Below the pieces are notes generated by a model, which saw only the letters and a list, made by a program, of their open reading frames with translations, ran no database searches and was not told the DNA's origin. The position numbers were made by a program, and so were the translations under genes. From Gymnothorax reevesii (taxonomy: Eukaryota; Chordata; Actinopteri; Anguilliformes; Muraenidae), in contig CM056582.1 in assembly GCA_029721435.1 (NCBI GenBank), positions 38,460,611-38,524,610 of the forward strand: a DNA stretch of 64,000 nucleotides. Direction: 5' to 3'. This document shows positions 1-10,385 of this stretch, piece by piece; position 1 is the stretch's first letter, and each line of letters starts with the position of its first letter.

Positions 1-309
1 AAACAGTTAATTGCCAATTAAGCTTAGACAGCCCTGGATCCAGCACAGCACAGAAGGAAGAGGGAAATACCAAAGCCAACCAGAGCTCTGAAATGTGCAA
101 AAATGAAGGCATGGGGCGGAATGCAGACAAGAAGTGGAGCGGCTGGGCAGACCTGGCAACAATAAACATGAACTATGAAATGTTAAAACCTGATACAAGA
201 AACTGTTAAAACTTTGATATGAGAAATGACTATGAATGATGAAACCTGGCACAAGAAACTGTTAAAACCCCCAAAAATACTGTCCTGGCCAAAGGCCCTG
301 GACCTTCGG
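1..309. other. unassigned left flank
   Basis: No gene or element is recognised. An 18-bp direct duplication (ACAAGAAACTGTTAAAAC) occurs at 195-212 and 251-268, which suggests a local tandem slip. The rest is AT-rich and does not code convincingly. Confidence 0.4.
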
Positions 310-435
310 AACGCAACAGTTGCTGGTGATCTCAATATAGATTGCTTATCACTGTCCTCAAACCATTTTAAAGAGGTCTGTGATGGCCTGACTCTCACGC
401 AACTTATTTCGGAGCCTAGACGACCTAATTTATTT
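310..435 (+). pseudogene. LINE AP-endonuclease fragment
   Basis: The plus-strand reading contains GDLNID followed by HFKEVCDGLTLTQLI and EPRRPN. This pattern is typical of the AP-like endonuclease of fish non-LTR retrotransposons, where the GD(L/F)N block carries catalytic residues. Only about 40 residues survive. The fragment ends where the poly(A) tail of an oppositely oriented L1 begins (T-run on the plus strand at 433-455), so the L1 may have landed in it. No continuation of the endonuclease is visible beyond the L1. The clade (L2, Rex or CR1 type) cannot be fixed from this length. Confidence 0.55.
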
Positions 436-3400
436 TGTTTTTTTTTTCTTTTTTTCAACATTATGTTCATTGAATTTTCCATGAAAAAACAGAAAAAAAA
501 CAACTAAACAACTAAGAGTGACACAGATATGACAGTTTGTTAGCATACCGTGTAAATTCTTATAGGATGGGAACAATCATTAAAGCAAATAATATTGAAA
601 CATTGCATCAAATTATTCCTTTTATACACATATGTTCACTATAACAGTGCAAGCAGACTGACATAAATGTGAAAACAAAGCACACAAACACACACACACA
701 CTAAAAAAAAACCCAAAAAAAACATGGCGATTAATAAGATAAGGTATAGCATCATGAGTCCATACAAATATTATTGCCATACAATCCAGTGATTAAAGGA
801 TGAGGGAACTGAATTATGCAGAGGGTATACTTATTCTGCTCCAGATTCGTTCAACAGATGGGATACATCATTATTTTTAGTATACTGAATAAATTGACCC
901 CACACTTTTTGGAATATCTCTTGTTTGTCCTTGAGCATGTAAGAGATTTTTTCCAGAGGCAAGCAAGAAGATAATTCCCTAAACCACATGGCAATACCTG
1001 GCTTACCTGTATTTTTCCATGTTAAAGCTATTGTCCTCTTTGCTTGTAGGAAACATATGTTTAAAAAGATTTTTTCATGACGTTTTATATTATGTTCATC
1101 TGGGTGTAAGCCCAGTAAGAAGAGTTTGGGCTCTAGCTCCAATCTGATCGAGAAAATCGCCTGCACAGTTAATCTAACTTCTTCCCAAAACTCCTCCACT
1201 CTTGGGCATTGCCAAAAACAGTGAAAAATAGTGCCCTTGTTTACACCACACCTATTACAAGTATCCGGGATACTCACATTAAATTTGTTTAATTTTTCTG
1301 GAGTAATATACACCCTCATTAGCCAATTATATTGTAGGAGTTCTAAGCGAGTATTACCCGTCCCCGTCTGGGCTGCTTTGCATGCACTGCGCCACTGTTC
1401 TAATGTTAATTCCTCTTTTAGATCTGATTTCCATGCATTGAACTTGGAGTCCGAAGACTCAGATGAGAAGGTTATCAGTAAATCATAGAATTCAGAGATA
1501 ATGCCCTTTTTGAAAGGGTTTTTTGTAAGAGTTCTCTCCAGTCGGGTCAGGGGCGGACAGGACAGATAACAATTTGCGAGGGATGTTATATTTTCTGATC
1601 AGCTCCTTGAATGATAAAATATTCCCATCATCACCATATATATGTTTTATTTGTCTTACCCCTCTATCCGCCCACAATTTAAAACCTGCGTCCGCTTTTC
1701 TTGGACTGAAAAGGTTATTCCTCCAGATTGGACTAAAGCAGGAGAGGGAGGGGGAATCTTTTAGATAATTTCTGACTTCTCGCCAGACTCCAATCATGTT
1801 TTGGACAATAGGATTAGTAGGCAACTTTTTGAGTTTTTTAGGTTCATCTGAGTATAAGTAAGTGGGAAATGGGAGCTTTAGAGAGTTTGACTCAATATCC
1901 CTCCATAGTGGGGGTCTATCTGTGGTGAATTAAAACATGAGGGTCCTTAACTGGACTGCCCAGTAGTACCATACCACATTGGGGACTGTAGCCCTCCTCT
2001 GTCATAAGGTAAGTAGAGAAGAGATAAATGAAGTCTGGGGTGCTTGTTGTTCCAAAAAAAGTTAGTCAATAGGTTTTTCATTCAGGGAAAAAAGTTTGTT
2101 GGAGGTGGCAGGGGAATATTTTGAAATAAGTATAGGAGTTTGGGGAGTATGTTCATTTTAAGTATATTAATTCAACAAATGGGAGGGCAGACCATCTTTC
2201 GACTGTTTTAGAAATAGATGTGATTACTGGGTTGTAGTTAACATCCACTATATTTTCTAGTTTTGGGGTGATTTGGAGACCCAGGTATGTAAAGGAATCC
2301 ACTGTTCGAAAATGGCGAGCAGGGATGGGTGGATTAGTCCTCTCCACTGAGTTAAGAAGCATTATGGAGGATTTTGAGTTATTAATTTTATAGCCCGAAA
2401 TTTTGCCAAATGACTTAATTAAGTCTAGAAGGGATGGGATAGATATATCCAATTTTCGAAGAAAAAGAATAATATCATCAGCATAAAGAGCTATTCGGTG
2501 GTCAGCATCTCCCATCCTTATACCAGTAATCAGATTATGCTCTGTCACAGCAATGGCAAATGGTTCTATTGCAATTATAAACAGTAGGGGGGACAGGGGG
2601 CAACCTTGTCTACAGCCTCTATTGATCTTTATCGCTTTTGAAATGTTGTTGGTTACAATTTCTGCGTAGGGATCATTATACAAAAGTTTAACCCACTTAC
2701 AAAAACCCTTCCCCAGGCCAAAGCGTCCAATAATTTCAAATAAATAGGTCCATTCCACCCTGTCAAAAGCCTTCTCAGCATCAAGAGCTAAGAAGGCAGT
2801 GTCTGATGCCCCCCTCTGGTCATGTAAGATGTTCAAAACCCTTCTTACGTTGTGAAACCCTTGGCGACCAGTCATAAAACCATTTTGATCTTCCATTATT
2901 AGGCCTGGTAATACAGACTCCAATCTTTTAGCCAAAACTTTAGAGTATCTTCAGATCTGAATTCAGAAGGCTGATTGGCCTCATATTTTCACATTTGTCG
3001 TTAGGTTTGCCAGGCTTTGGGAGCAAGGTGATCAGGGCCCCCCCTCAAGGAGGGGGGGGGGGAGTATCCCCTTTTGAAGAGATTCTGAGAACATTTCGAG
3101 GAGGGGTGTTCAAAGTTTTGATTCAAATTTTTTATAGATTTCGATGGGTAGACCATCAGGACCTGCTGCTCTTCCAGAATTCATACATCTTATTGCAACC
3201 GAGATCTCGTCCAATGTCAAATTTGCCCCTAGCGATGATCTCTCACATTCCTGTTTGCTGTTTGTTGAGCTTTTGGAACTCTTTATTCAGGAATACTGAG
3301 TTTTTCTTTGGTAGTATCTACGCTCTCAAGCTAGATGGAGCCAAAGTTTCCATTTAATAGCAGATTGTGCCTGTGTATTGGTGGCATTATTTAGTTTACC

Positions 3401-3540
3401 CAGCAAGATAGAGATCTGAAATTCTCTGGATGCATAGTCCCTTTGGTGTATATTACTAGTTATTATTAGTAAACTCTCAGTGGTAGTATTTTCAGTGTAG
3501 ATGATATTCAACATCAAAAGTCAGAAAATTTCGCTCCCAG
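433..3540 (-). mobile_element. L1-clade LINE, 5' truncated
   Basis: This is a minus-strand L1-type retrotransposon fragment. It ends in an A-rich tail (433-455) after an AT- and CA-rich 3' region (456-830), and it keeps about the C-terminal two thirds of ORF2. The 5' end near 3540 is abrupt, as expected for 5' truncation during target-primed reverse transcription. No convincing target-site duplication was found. It lies outside the TRIM gene, in its 3' flank. Stops and frame changes show it is dead. Confidence 0.8.
831..3517 (-). pseudogene. L1 ORF2 reverse transcriptase relic
   Basis: Read on the minus strand, 3517-2940 gives the pre-RT region including GRAAGPDGLP. Positions 2935-2153 give the RT core with [22 protein letters not shown] and the catalytic YADD at 2474-2485. 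Positions 2150-1825 and 1824-1492 give the thumb and linker in other frames. Positions 1319-831 give the L1-type C-terminal Cys/His segment CNRCGVNKGTIFHCFWQC. Each piece is in frame only locally, and stops separate 2935-2153 from the parts downstream. The order and motifs match L1-clade ORF2. The endonuclease is missing. It is not a host gene. Confidence 0.8.
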
Positions 3541-3881
3541 GGGGCACTGTAGGCTGGATGCAAATACTGGATATCCCCTGCAATGTGCCAAAGAAGTTGT
3601 TTTTGAATTGTGATACACACAACTAGTTCTCTCCGAAAATGAAGCATGTAGCTTGGTCCTGTGCTGGGTAGATAGCTATCTGATCAAAGGTGGCGCTGTA
3701 AAGAACCAATGTTCTTCCAACCTTATATTCCATGTTCCCCGACATATACCAAAGTTCTGTCTTTTGACATATATCAAGTACAAGCTCAGTTATACATAAC
3801 ATTTGTAATCTCTTTGGTATAAAGCTGGGTTGGTAGTAAATTGGAAAAGAATGCTGGTAGTGATTATAGCATTGTGTCAAC
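3541..3881. other. unassigned spacer, ends in gypsy TSD
   Basis: Nothing is recognised between the L1 fragment and gypsy copy 1. The last four bases, CAAC (3878-3881), are repeated at 9729-9732 right after the element and form its target-site duplication. Confidence 0.5.
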
Positions 3882-4348
3882 TGTAATGTGAACAAATTGA
3901 TCTTTTTTTGTTAAGCCCAGTCTGGAGCTAGGTTTGGGCATGTCCTGGGCATGTCTGAGAGGGAATGCCCCAGAGAAGAAAAAAAAATGTCTAAATGTGG
4001 GAGGGGGCTGCAAAAGAGTATATAAGCAGAGAAATTGAGAAAGTAAAGTAGTAGGAGAAATCGCAAGGAGAAGGATACATTTGACCAGACCTGTCACTCT
4101 TTTCAAGACCTGTGAAGCTTTTTGTGGATTTTTGCCTGTGTCGGAGCATTTTCCTCACCTGGAACATCACCAAGCAACCCCATCTCAAGGGACTGTAAAT
4201 ATTTTTTTTCTTGTATATATCAATCTTGGTCAGTAGAGTAGATTGTAGGTTAGTGTTAGTCTTTGTTTAATGAAATGTGTTTAAGTTTCAAAATTGTGTC
4301 TGTCATCCCTTGCTGTCGTAAATGTAATAACAAATTGGGGCCATAACA
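3882..4348 (+). repeat. gypsy copy 1 5' LTR
   Basis: It starts TGTAATGTGAAC and ends CCATAACA. It contains a TATA-like GAGTATATAAG near 4015 and is homologous to 9249-9728, to both LTRs of copy 2 and to both LTRs of copy 3. The LTR is followed by a primer-binding-site-like sequence. Confidence 0.9.
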
Positions 4349-4351
4349 AAT

Positions 4352-4368
4352 TGGGGGCTTGTCGGGAT
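4352..4368 (+). other. primer-binding site, eroded, tRNA-Pro-like
   Basis: The sequence three bases after the LTR is TGGGGGCTTGTCGGGAT. It is a decayed form of the site seen in copies 2 and 3 and resembles the 3' end complement of tRNA-Pro. Confidence 0.5.
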
Positions 4369-4466
4369 AGACCATTGTGTGAGTCATTTATTGAAAATCT
4401 AACATTTCAAATTGTAAAATTGTTTTTTGAATTTTCCTATAAATATATATTGACAGATCAACAGCA

Positions 4467-5672
4467 ATGGATTATTTCTTGGCTTCACCAACCGTAGAGG
4501 TTTTGAAGTCTTTTAAAAAGACAGAACTGCTAGAAATTTGCAGACATTCGAGCTGACAGAGATAAAACCAGCCATGCGAAAAGCAAGACTGGCTAGAGAG
4601 ATTGTTTAATATTACATTAGTGAAAATGTGTTTGCACCAGGAGATCTGGAACAGTTTCCAGTGGAAAATCTAAATATAGAAATGGAAATTAAATTAAAAA
4701 AGGAGGAAAAAGGAAAAACAAAGGCAGTTTGAGTTAGAAAAAAATTAGCAAGAGAAGAAAAACAAAGAGAATTTGAGAGGGAAGAAAGAGAGAAAGAAAG
4801 GGAGGAAAAATAAAAACAAAGAGATTTTGAGTTCGAAAAATTAGCAAGACAGAGAGATTTCGATTTACAGAAATTCGATAGGGAAGTAAGGCTCCAAATG
4901 GAGCTACTAAAAATCAAAATAGCAGCTGAAAACAAATTTCAGGCTAGTCAAGAGGTAAAACTGGTGCCTCCATTCTTGGAGAAGGACGTTGATAACTATT
5001 TCCAGTGCTTTGAAAAGGTAGCTAAAAGTTGTCAGTGGCCAAAGGAACACTGGCCTCTGATGTTGCAAACTGTCCTCAAGGGTAAAGCTCAACAAGCCTA
5101 TTCGGCTTTGTCTGCAGATGATTCCTCTGATTATGAGGTTGTCAAAAAGGTTATTTTGAGAGCTTATGAGTTGGTTCCAGAGGCTTACCAACAGAAATTC
5201 AGAGGTATGAAGAAATCTGACAATCAGACTTATGTGGAATTTGCTAATGAGAAGAATGTTTGCTTTGAGCGCTGGTGTACTTCTATGGAGGTCAAGGATG
5301 ATTTCAACTCACTAAAAGAGATGGTGTTAGTTGAAGAATTCAAGAACTGTGTTAAGGATGATATTAAGACCTACCTTAATGAGAAGCAAGCCCTGAATTT
5401 GTAGTCAGTTGCCAAATTTGCAGATGAATATGTTCTCACACATAAGTCCAAATTTCTGTCTAGCAGTAACAATAGATAGTCCCAATTTCAGTAAAAAGGT
5501 AATGGTGATACCCAAGATTCCTCACCCAAAACCAAAGACAAATCTGGTGATGATGCTCAGAAATCCAGTCACAGGTCTGATGAAAGTGTAAAAGCTGACC
5601 GTGACAAAGTGGTCTAGTTTGCAATTATTGCAAGAAATCTGGTCATGTTACAACTAACTGTTGGTTCCTTAA
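4467..5672 (+). pseudogene. gypsy copy 1 gag relic
   Basis: Gag starts at ATG 4467 (MDYFLASPT...). The first module, [12 protein letters not shown], is followed by a frame break near 4545. The coiled-coil part (4690-4890) is out of frame and has stops. The capsid is open from 4898 to an in-frame TAG at 5402-5404. The zinc knuckle [14 protein letters not shown] survives around 5620-5663 in another frame. The capsid includes [23 protein letters not shown] and [11 protein letters not shown], matching the other two copies. It cannot encode an intact Gag. Confidence 0.8.
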
Positions 5673-7600
5673 AGCTAAGAAAGAAAACGAAAAGGATACC
5701 AAACCAAATGCCTTTGTGAAGACAAGGTTAGAAACCCCTGTAGTAGATGACCGATCTGCTAAATTGCCTGCTCCTTGTGGGGCTAAGCCTGATACTGCTG
5801 ACTTTGTGAGGGAGGAATTTCTTCCATTTGTGTCAGAGGGATTTGTGGCTCTGAATGAGCATTCTTCCTGTCCCCATATATATCCTAAGGGATACCAAAG
5901 CTTCTCAGTCACTTTTGTTGATGGACTTCTTAGAGTTACGTGATGAGACCGCTTCTGGGGATTTCATACTTATACAAGTTATTGAAGGGAGGACTGTATC
6001 TGTACCCCTGCGCTCCATATTCTTGAAGTCAGATTTAGTTACAGGACAGGAAAGGTGTTAAGTCTACCTATCAAGGGTGTTTCTCTGTTGCTAGGCAATG
6101 ACCTGGCTGGAAGCAATGTAGTTCCCCCTGTTCATCTTACTTCACAGCCGAGCACTGAAGATGGCGATGAAGACCCATCTCTGTATCCTTCCTGTGCAGT
6201 GACCCGTGCTATGGCCAAGAAGGCTCAAGAAGATGATGATGTGGTGCTGTCCAGCACATTGAATAGTCATGACTCAGGTGGTTCGCCTCATGACTCTGTT
6301 CGGCCTACTATGGTTTCTCCGTTTGAGGACTTATCAGATACTTTTATCAGTTCTCTGTTCAGCCAGCCAGATGAGTCTAGTGATTCTGATGAGTCTGGAG
6401 ACTTGTCTCTGTCCAGAAAGTGGTTGATTGAGGAGCAAACAATTGATCCTGAAATTTGTGTACTAAAGAGGAGAGCCCTTCCTGATAAAGAAATAGACGC
6501 AGTTCCAGTTGGGTATTATCTCAAGGATGGTGTGTTAATGCGGAAGTGGCGCCCTCCTGATATCTCTGCCAATGCAGATTGGGCAGTGGTCAAGCAAATT
6601 GTTATTCCGAAGGTCTACAGGAATGAGATCTTAACAATGGCTCATAGTTTACCTTTAGGAGGCCATCTTGGTGTGAAGAAGACTGTTGATAAGATCATGA
6701 AACACTTCTTCTGGTCTGGGTTTCGGAAAGATGTTTCCAACTTTTGCAAAACCTGTCACACTTGTCAGGTAGTTGGAAAACGCCAGTTAGACCCACCTGT
6801 AGCTCCATTGCAACCTATCCCAGCATTTGGGGAGCCCTTCTCTAAGGTCATTATTGATTGTGTTAGTCTATTACCCAAGACTAGATCTGGAAATCAATAC
6901 TTGTTGACAATCATGTGTGCATCTACCAGATTCCCTGAAGCTATACCTCTACGCAACATCAAGGCAACTACAATCTCGAAGGTTTTGATGAAGTTCTTTA
7001 CGTTGTTTGGCCTTCCCAGGGAAATTCAGTTAGACTAAGGTAGCAATTTCACTTCCGGATTGTTTCAGCAGGTTGTGCATGAACTAGGTGCGAAGCAGAT
7101 TCTTTCCAGTGCCTATCATCCAGAGAGTCAGGGTGCCTTAGAGCGGTTTCATTCCACTCTCAAGACAATGATGAGGACTTATTGTTGTGACCATGAGAAA
7201 GACTGGGATGAAGATGTTCATTTGCTGTTTGCAGCTTGAGAAACAGTGCAGGAGTCTACTAGATTCAGTCCCTTTGAGCTAGTGTTTAGCCATGAAGTGA
7301 CAGGACCTTTGTTATAGTTGAGTGAACAACGGCAACAGAAAGAGCCACATATCAGTGTGTTAGACTATGTTAGCAAGTTTAAGGAAAGATTGCATGCAGC
7401 ATGTGACCCCTGTGTTGTTTCCCTTGCAGTCCAATCCATTGCAGGCTAGATTTCATGGTCCATATGAAATTCTAACAAAACTCAATGATCTCAATTACAT
7501 TGTGAAGACTCCAGTTAGGAGAAAGCCAAAACAGTTTGTCACATTAACATGCTGAAGCCTTATCGTGACAGAAATGCCAGGGTTGCAGCTGTCACTTCAG
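5673..7600 (+). pseudogene. gypsy copy 1 protease-integrase relic
   Basis: The protease region near 5870-5920 reads LRDTKASQS, so the DTG active-site triad has lost its glycine and the region is also frameshifted. Integrase follows at about 6640-7340. The N-terminal His-Cys finger ([21 protein letters not shown]) is intact. The catalytic core is interrupted by TAA at 7036, where copies 2 and 3 have a glutamine after the second Asp. A deletion near 7400 removes part of the C-terminal domain. Integrase upstream of RT is the diagnostic order of this family. Confidence 0.8.
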
Positions 7601-9113
7601 ATCCTCCTATGGCCGAGACTTGTGAAGATGAGGGGGAATTTCAAGATGATGAACCTAAAATTAAAGCTGAAGTTCTTTCATGTAAATTGTCAAATTCTGA
7701 AGTGTTGCAAAATCTTGATGTAAAACTCCGGCACTTAGAACCCTTGCAGAAAGACCAGTTTGAGAGAGTTTTGATCAAGAAATATAAAGATCTATTTCCT
7801 GATATTCCAAAGACAGTTTCTGTAGCCTCTCATGATGTAGATGTTGGTGATGCCAAACCAATAAAACAGCATCTGTACCGGATGAATCCTGAAAAGAGAA
7901 AGATTGCTGAGAAAGACGTTGAGTACATGTTCGAACATAATATTATCAGACCCTTCAACTCAGATTGGAGTTCACCCTGTGTGCTAGTTCCAAAACCTGA
8001 TTGAAGTACTAGATTCTGTACAGATTATCGCAAAGTTAATGCTGTAACTAGAACTGATGTGTTTCCAATACCTAGGATTTATGATTGTATTGATAGAGTA
8101 GGGCAAGCCAAGTTTCTGACCAAGATTGATTTATTGAAGGGTTATAGGTGTGTGCCTTTAACTGAAAGGGCCAAGAGCATCTCAGCTTTTGCCACACTAT
8201 CTGAGTTGTACCAGGATGAAGTCCTACCCTTTGGCATGAAAAATGCCCCAGCCATGTTCCAAAGGATGATACAGTCTACAATCGCCGGATTGCCACACAC
8301 GGGTGCGAACATCGACAACCTGATCACATGGAGTGACTCCTGGGAAGAACATCTGAAAGATATAGAGACATTGTTCCAGCGCCTAACCCAGGCCAACCTG
8401 ACTGTTAACCTGGGCAAGAGTGACTTTGGTTGTGCTACTGTCACGCATCTTGGCTACGTCATAGGCTAGGGTAAGGTGGCACTCGTAAATGCTAAAGTCC
8501 AAGCCATCATGGACTTTCCAGTTCCTTACAAAAAAATGCTTTGTGCTGCTTCCTTGGAATGAGCGGGTACTACCACAAGTTCTGCAAGAACTTTGCTGAG
8601 ATTGCTCTCAGTCTCACCAACCAACTGAAGAAAGGCGTAAAGTTCACTTGGGATGAAGCATGCCAAAGAGCCTTCGATCGCCTGAAGTCTCTGCTGCGTC
8701 ACTTCCCCGTGCTCAGATCTCCTGACTTCAACAAACCATTCTCCATCGAAGTCGATACTAGCGACCAAGCTTGTGGATCTGTGCTCCTACAGTGAAGTGA
8801 CTCTGATGACATTGAGCATCCCGTGGCATACTTCTCCAGGAAGTTCAATCGCCACCAAAGGAACTATTCCACAATAGAGAAGGAGCTGTTGGCTCTGGTT
8901 CTATCTTTACAACACTTTGAGGTTTATGTTTGTACAGGGCAAAAGCCAATGATTGTGTACACTGACCACAATCCGTTAATGTTTTTGAGTAAGATGAAAA
9001 ACAAGAATCGGAGATTGTTGAATTGGAGTTTGATTTTACAGGAGTTTGTCCTGGAAATTAAGCATGTAAAGGGTACTGACAATGTAATTGCTGATTGCTT
9101 ATCCCGTGTTTGA
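7601..9113 (+). pseudogene. gypsy copy 1 RT-RNase H relic
   Basis: RT begins with [15 protein letters not shown] and continues through DLLKGYRCVPL and [15 protein letters not shown]. The catalytic block reads NIDNL where the other copies have YIDDL, so the first Tyr and one catalytic Asp are lost. A TGA at 8002-8004 and a TAG at 8467-8469 interrupt it, with a frame change near 8535. RNase H ([29 protein letters not shown]) runs to the stop at 9111-9113, with a TGA at 8793-8795. It is not functional. Confidence 0.8.
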
Positions 9114-9248
9114 GTATGTGTATATATCACATGTTTATGAGCATATTGCATTATATGTATATATACACAAGAGTCTACTTAACCATTTTTTGTATTGAAA
9201 ATAAAATTTTTGCCTTTGAGTCAAAATTTTTCCCTTTTGGAATGGAGG

Positions 9249-9728
9249 TGTAATGTGAACAATGCCACTAGAAAGCAGTATTGACCTTTTTTTTGTTACG
9301 CCTATTCTGGAGCTAGGTTTGGGCATGTCCTGGGCATGTCTGAGAGGGAATGCCCCAGAGAAGAAAAAAAAATGTCTAAATATGGGAGGGGGCTGCAAAA
9401 GAGTATATTAGGAGAGAAATTGAAACAGTAAAATAGTAGGGGAAATCGCAAGGAGAAGGATACATTTGACCAGACCTGTCACTCTTTTCATGACCTGTGA
9501 AACTTTTTGTGGATCATTGCCTGTGTTGGAGCATTTTCCGCACCCGGAACATCACCAAGCAACCCCATCTCAAGGGACTGTAAATATTTTTTTCTTGTAT
9601 ATATATATCTTGGTCAGTAGAGTAGATTGTAGGTTAGTGTTAGTCTTTGTTTAATTAAATGTGTTTAAGTTTTAAAATTGTGTCATCCCTTGCTGTCGTA
9701 AATATAATAACAAATTGGGGCCATAACA
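9249..9728 (+). repeat. gypsy copy 1 3' LTR
   Basis: It is preceded by the purine tract GGAATGGAGG (9239-9248), the likely polypurine tract. It starts TGTAATGTGAAC and ends CCATAACA, followed by TSD CAAC (9729-9732). It differs from the 5' LTR by scattered substitutions and small indels, so this copy is clearly older than copy 3. Confidence 0.9.
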
Positions 9729-9732
9729 CAAC

Positions 9733-10160
9733 ATGCAAGACTTTTACTGTTGTCAGTACAGTGTATAGTTTTATAGTGTCGGAGCATTTTCAGAAAATCA
9801 GAAATACTCAGCATTTTTCCTTTACCATTAGAATTGGAGAGCAGACTTCAGGGCTAATTCTAGGATTTTCCTAGCGTATGCTGCTTGGATTTGAAAAAGG
9901 CACAGAAGTCGTATCGAGCGAGTGGTTGTCCTGAAAAAGGGCAGAGGTTGTGGTTAGCAATCATATGGGGGGTCTACAAGTTATTTCCGCAAATGCGAAA
10001 ATAACCACTGAATGTTTGGGGAGACAATACAAGGGACGAAGAAAAACTACCCTTTACAACACAGGATGAGAAAATAAATAGACAGTAGATGCCACTATTG
10101 AGAGAAAGAACATAAAAGGTAAAGGAACTCAAACTCTCCGTAAGGAAGCTGTCTTTGTGA
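9733..10160. other. unassigned intergenic stretch
   Basis: No coding or repeat family is recognised. The last part precedes the 8-bp TSD of the next MITE. Confidence 0.4.
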
Positions 10161-10168
10161 CACTAGAC

Positions 10169-10377
10169 CAGGGGTTTCCAATCTTATCCGCAAAGGGCCG
10201 GTGTGGGTGCAGGTTTTTGTCCTAGCCAGCAGTGCTACTGCACCTGATTCCACTAATTAACTAATTAGGGCTTTCAATTCGGACCTTAGTGGGTAGAATC
10301 AGGTGTGTTAGTGTTGGGCTCTAACAAAAACCAGCACCCACACTGGCCCTTTCTAAATAAGATTGGACACCCCTGCA
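10169..10377. mobile_element. hAT-type MITE, 209 bp
   Basis: Terminal inverted repeats begin CAGGGGTTTCCAATCTTATC and end with the complement of CAGGGGTGTCCAATCTTATT. The match extends about 50 bp into CCGGTGTGGGTGCAGGTTTTTGT. Flanking 8-mers CACTAGAC (10161-10168) and CACTATAC (10378-10385) match at 7 of 8 positions, as for hAT integration. It has no coding capacity. Confidence 0.8.
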
Positions 10378-10385
10378 CTATACTG

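Larger units (their letters stand above)
3882..9728 (+). mobile_element. Gmr1-like Ty3/gypsy retrotransposon, copy 1
   Basis: This is a full-length but decayed LTR retrotransposon. Two TG...CA LTRs (3882-4348 and 9249-9728) enclose gag, protease, integrase, reverse transcriptase and RNase H relics in that order. A 4-bp TSD, CAAC, flanks it. The integrase lies upstream of the RT, as in Gmr1-type gypsy elements and unlike most Ty3/gypsy. Compared with copy 3, it has several stops, frame changes and a deletion of roughly 120 bp near 7400 at the end of the integrase. It sits in the 3' flank of the TRIM gene, on the opposite strand. Confidence 0.9.

Noticed and set aside
4612..4935. Ser/Phe-rich, membrane-looking minus-strand frame (also 36922-37291 plus strand)
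   Set aside because: This is the reverse of the Glu/Lys-rich gag coiled coil. The hydrophobicity is a codon-complement artefact.
8142..8444. Minus-strand frame over gypsy RT (also 52299-52601 minus and 33533-33766 plus)
   Set aside because: It recurs in all copies only because the RT on the other strand is conserved.
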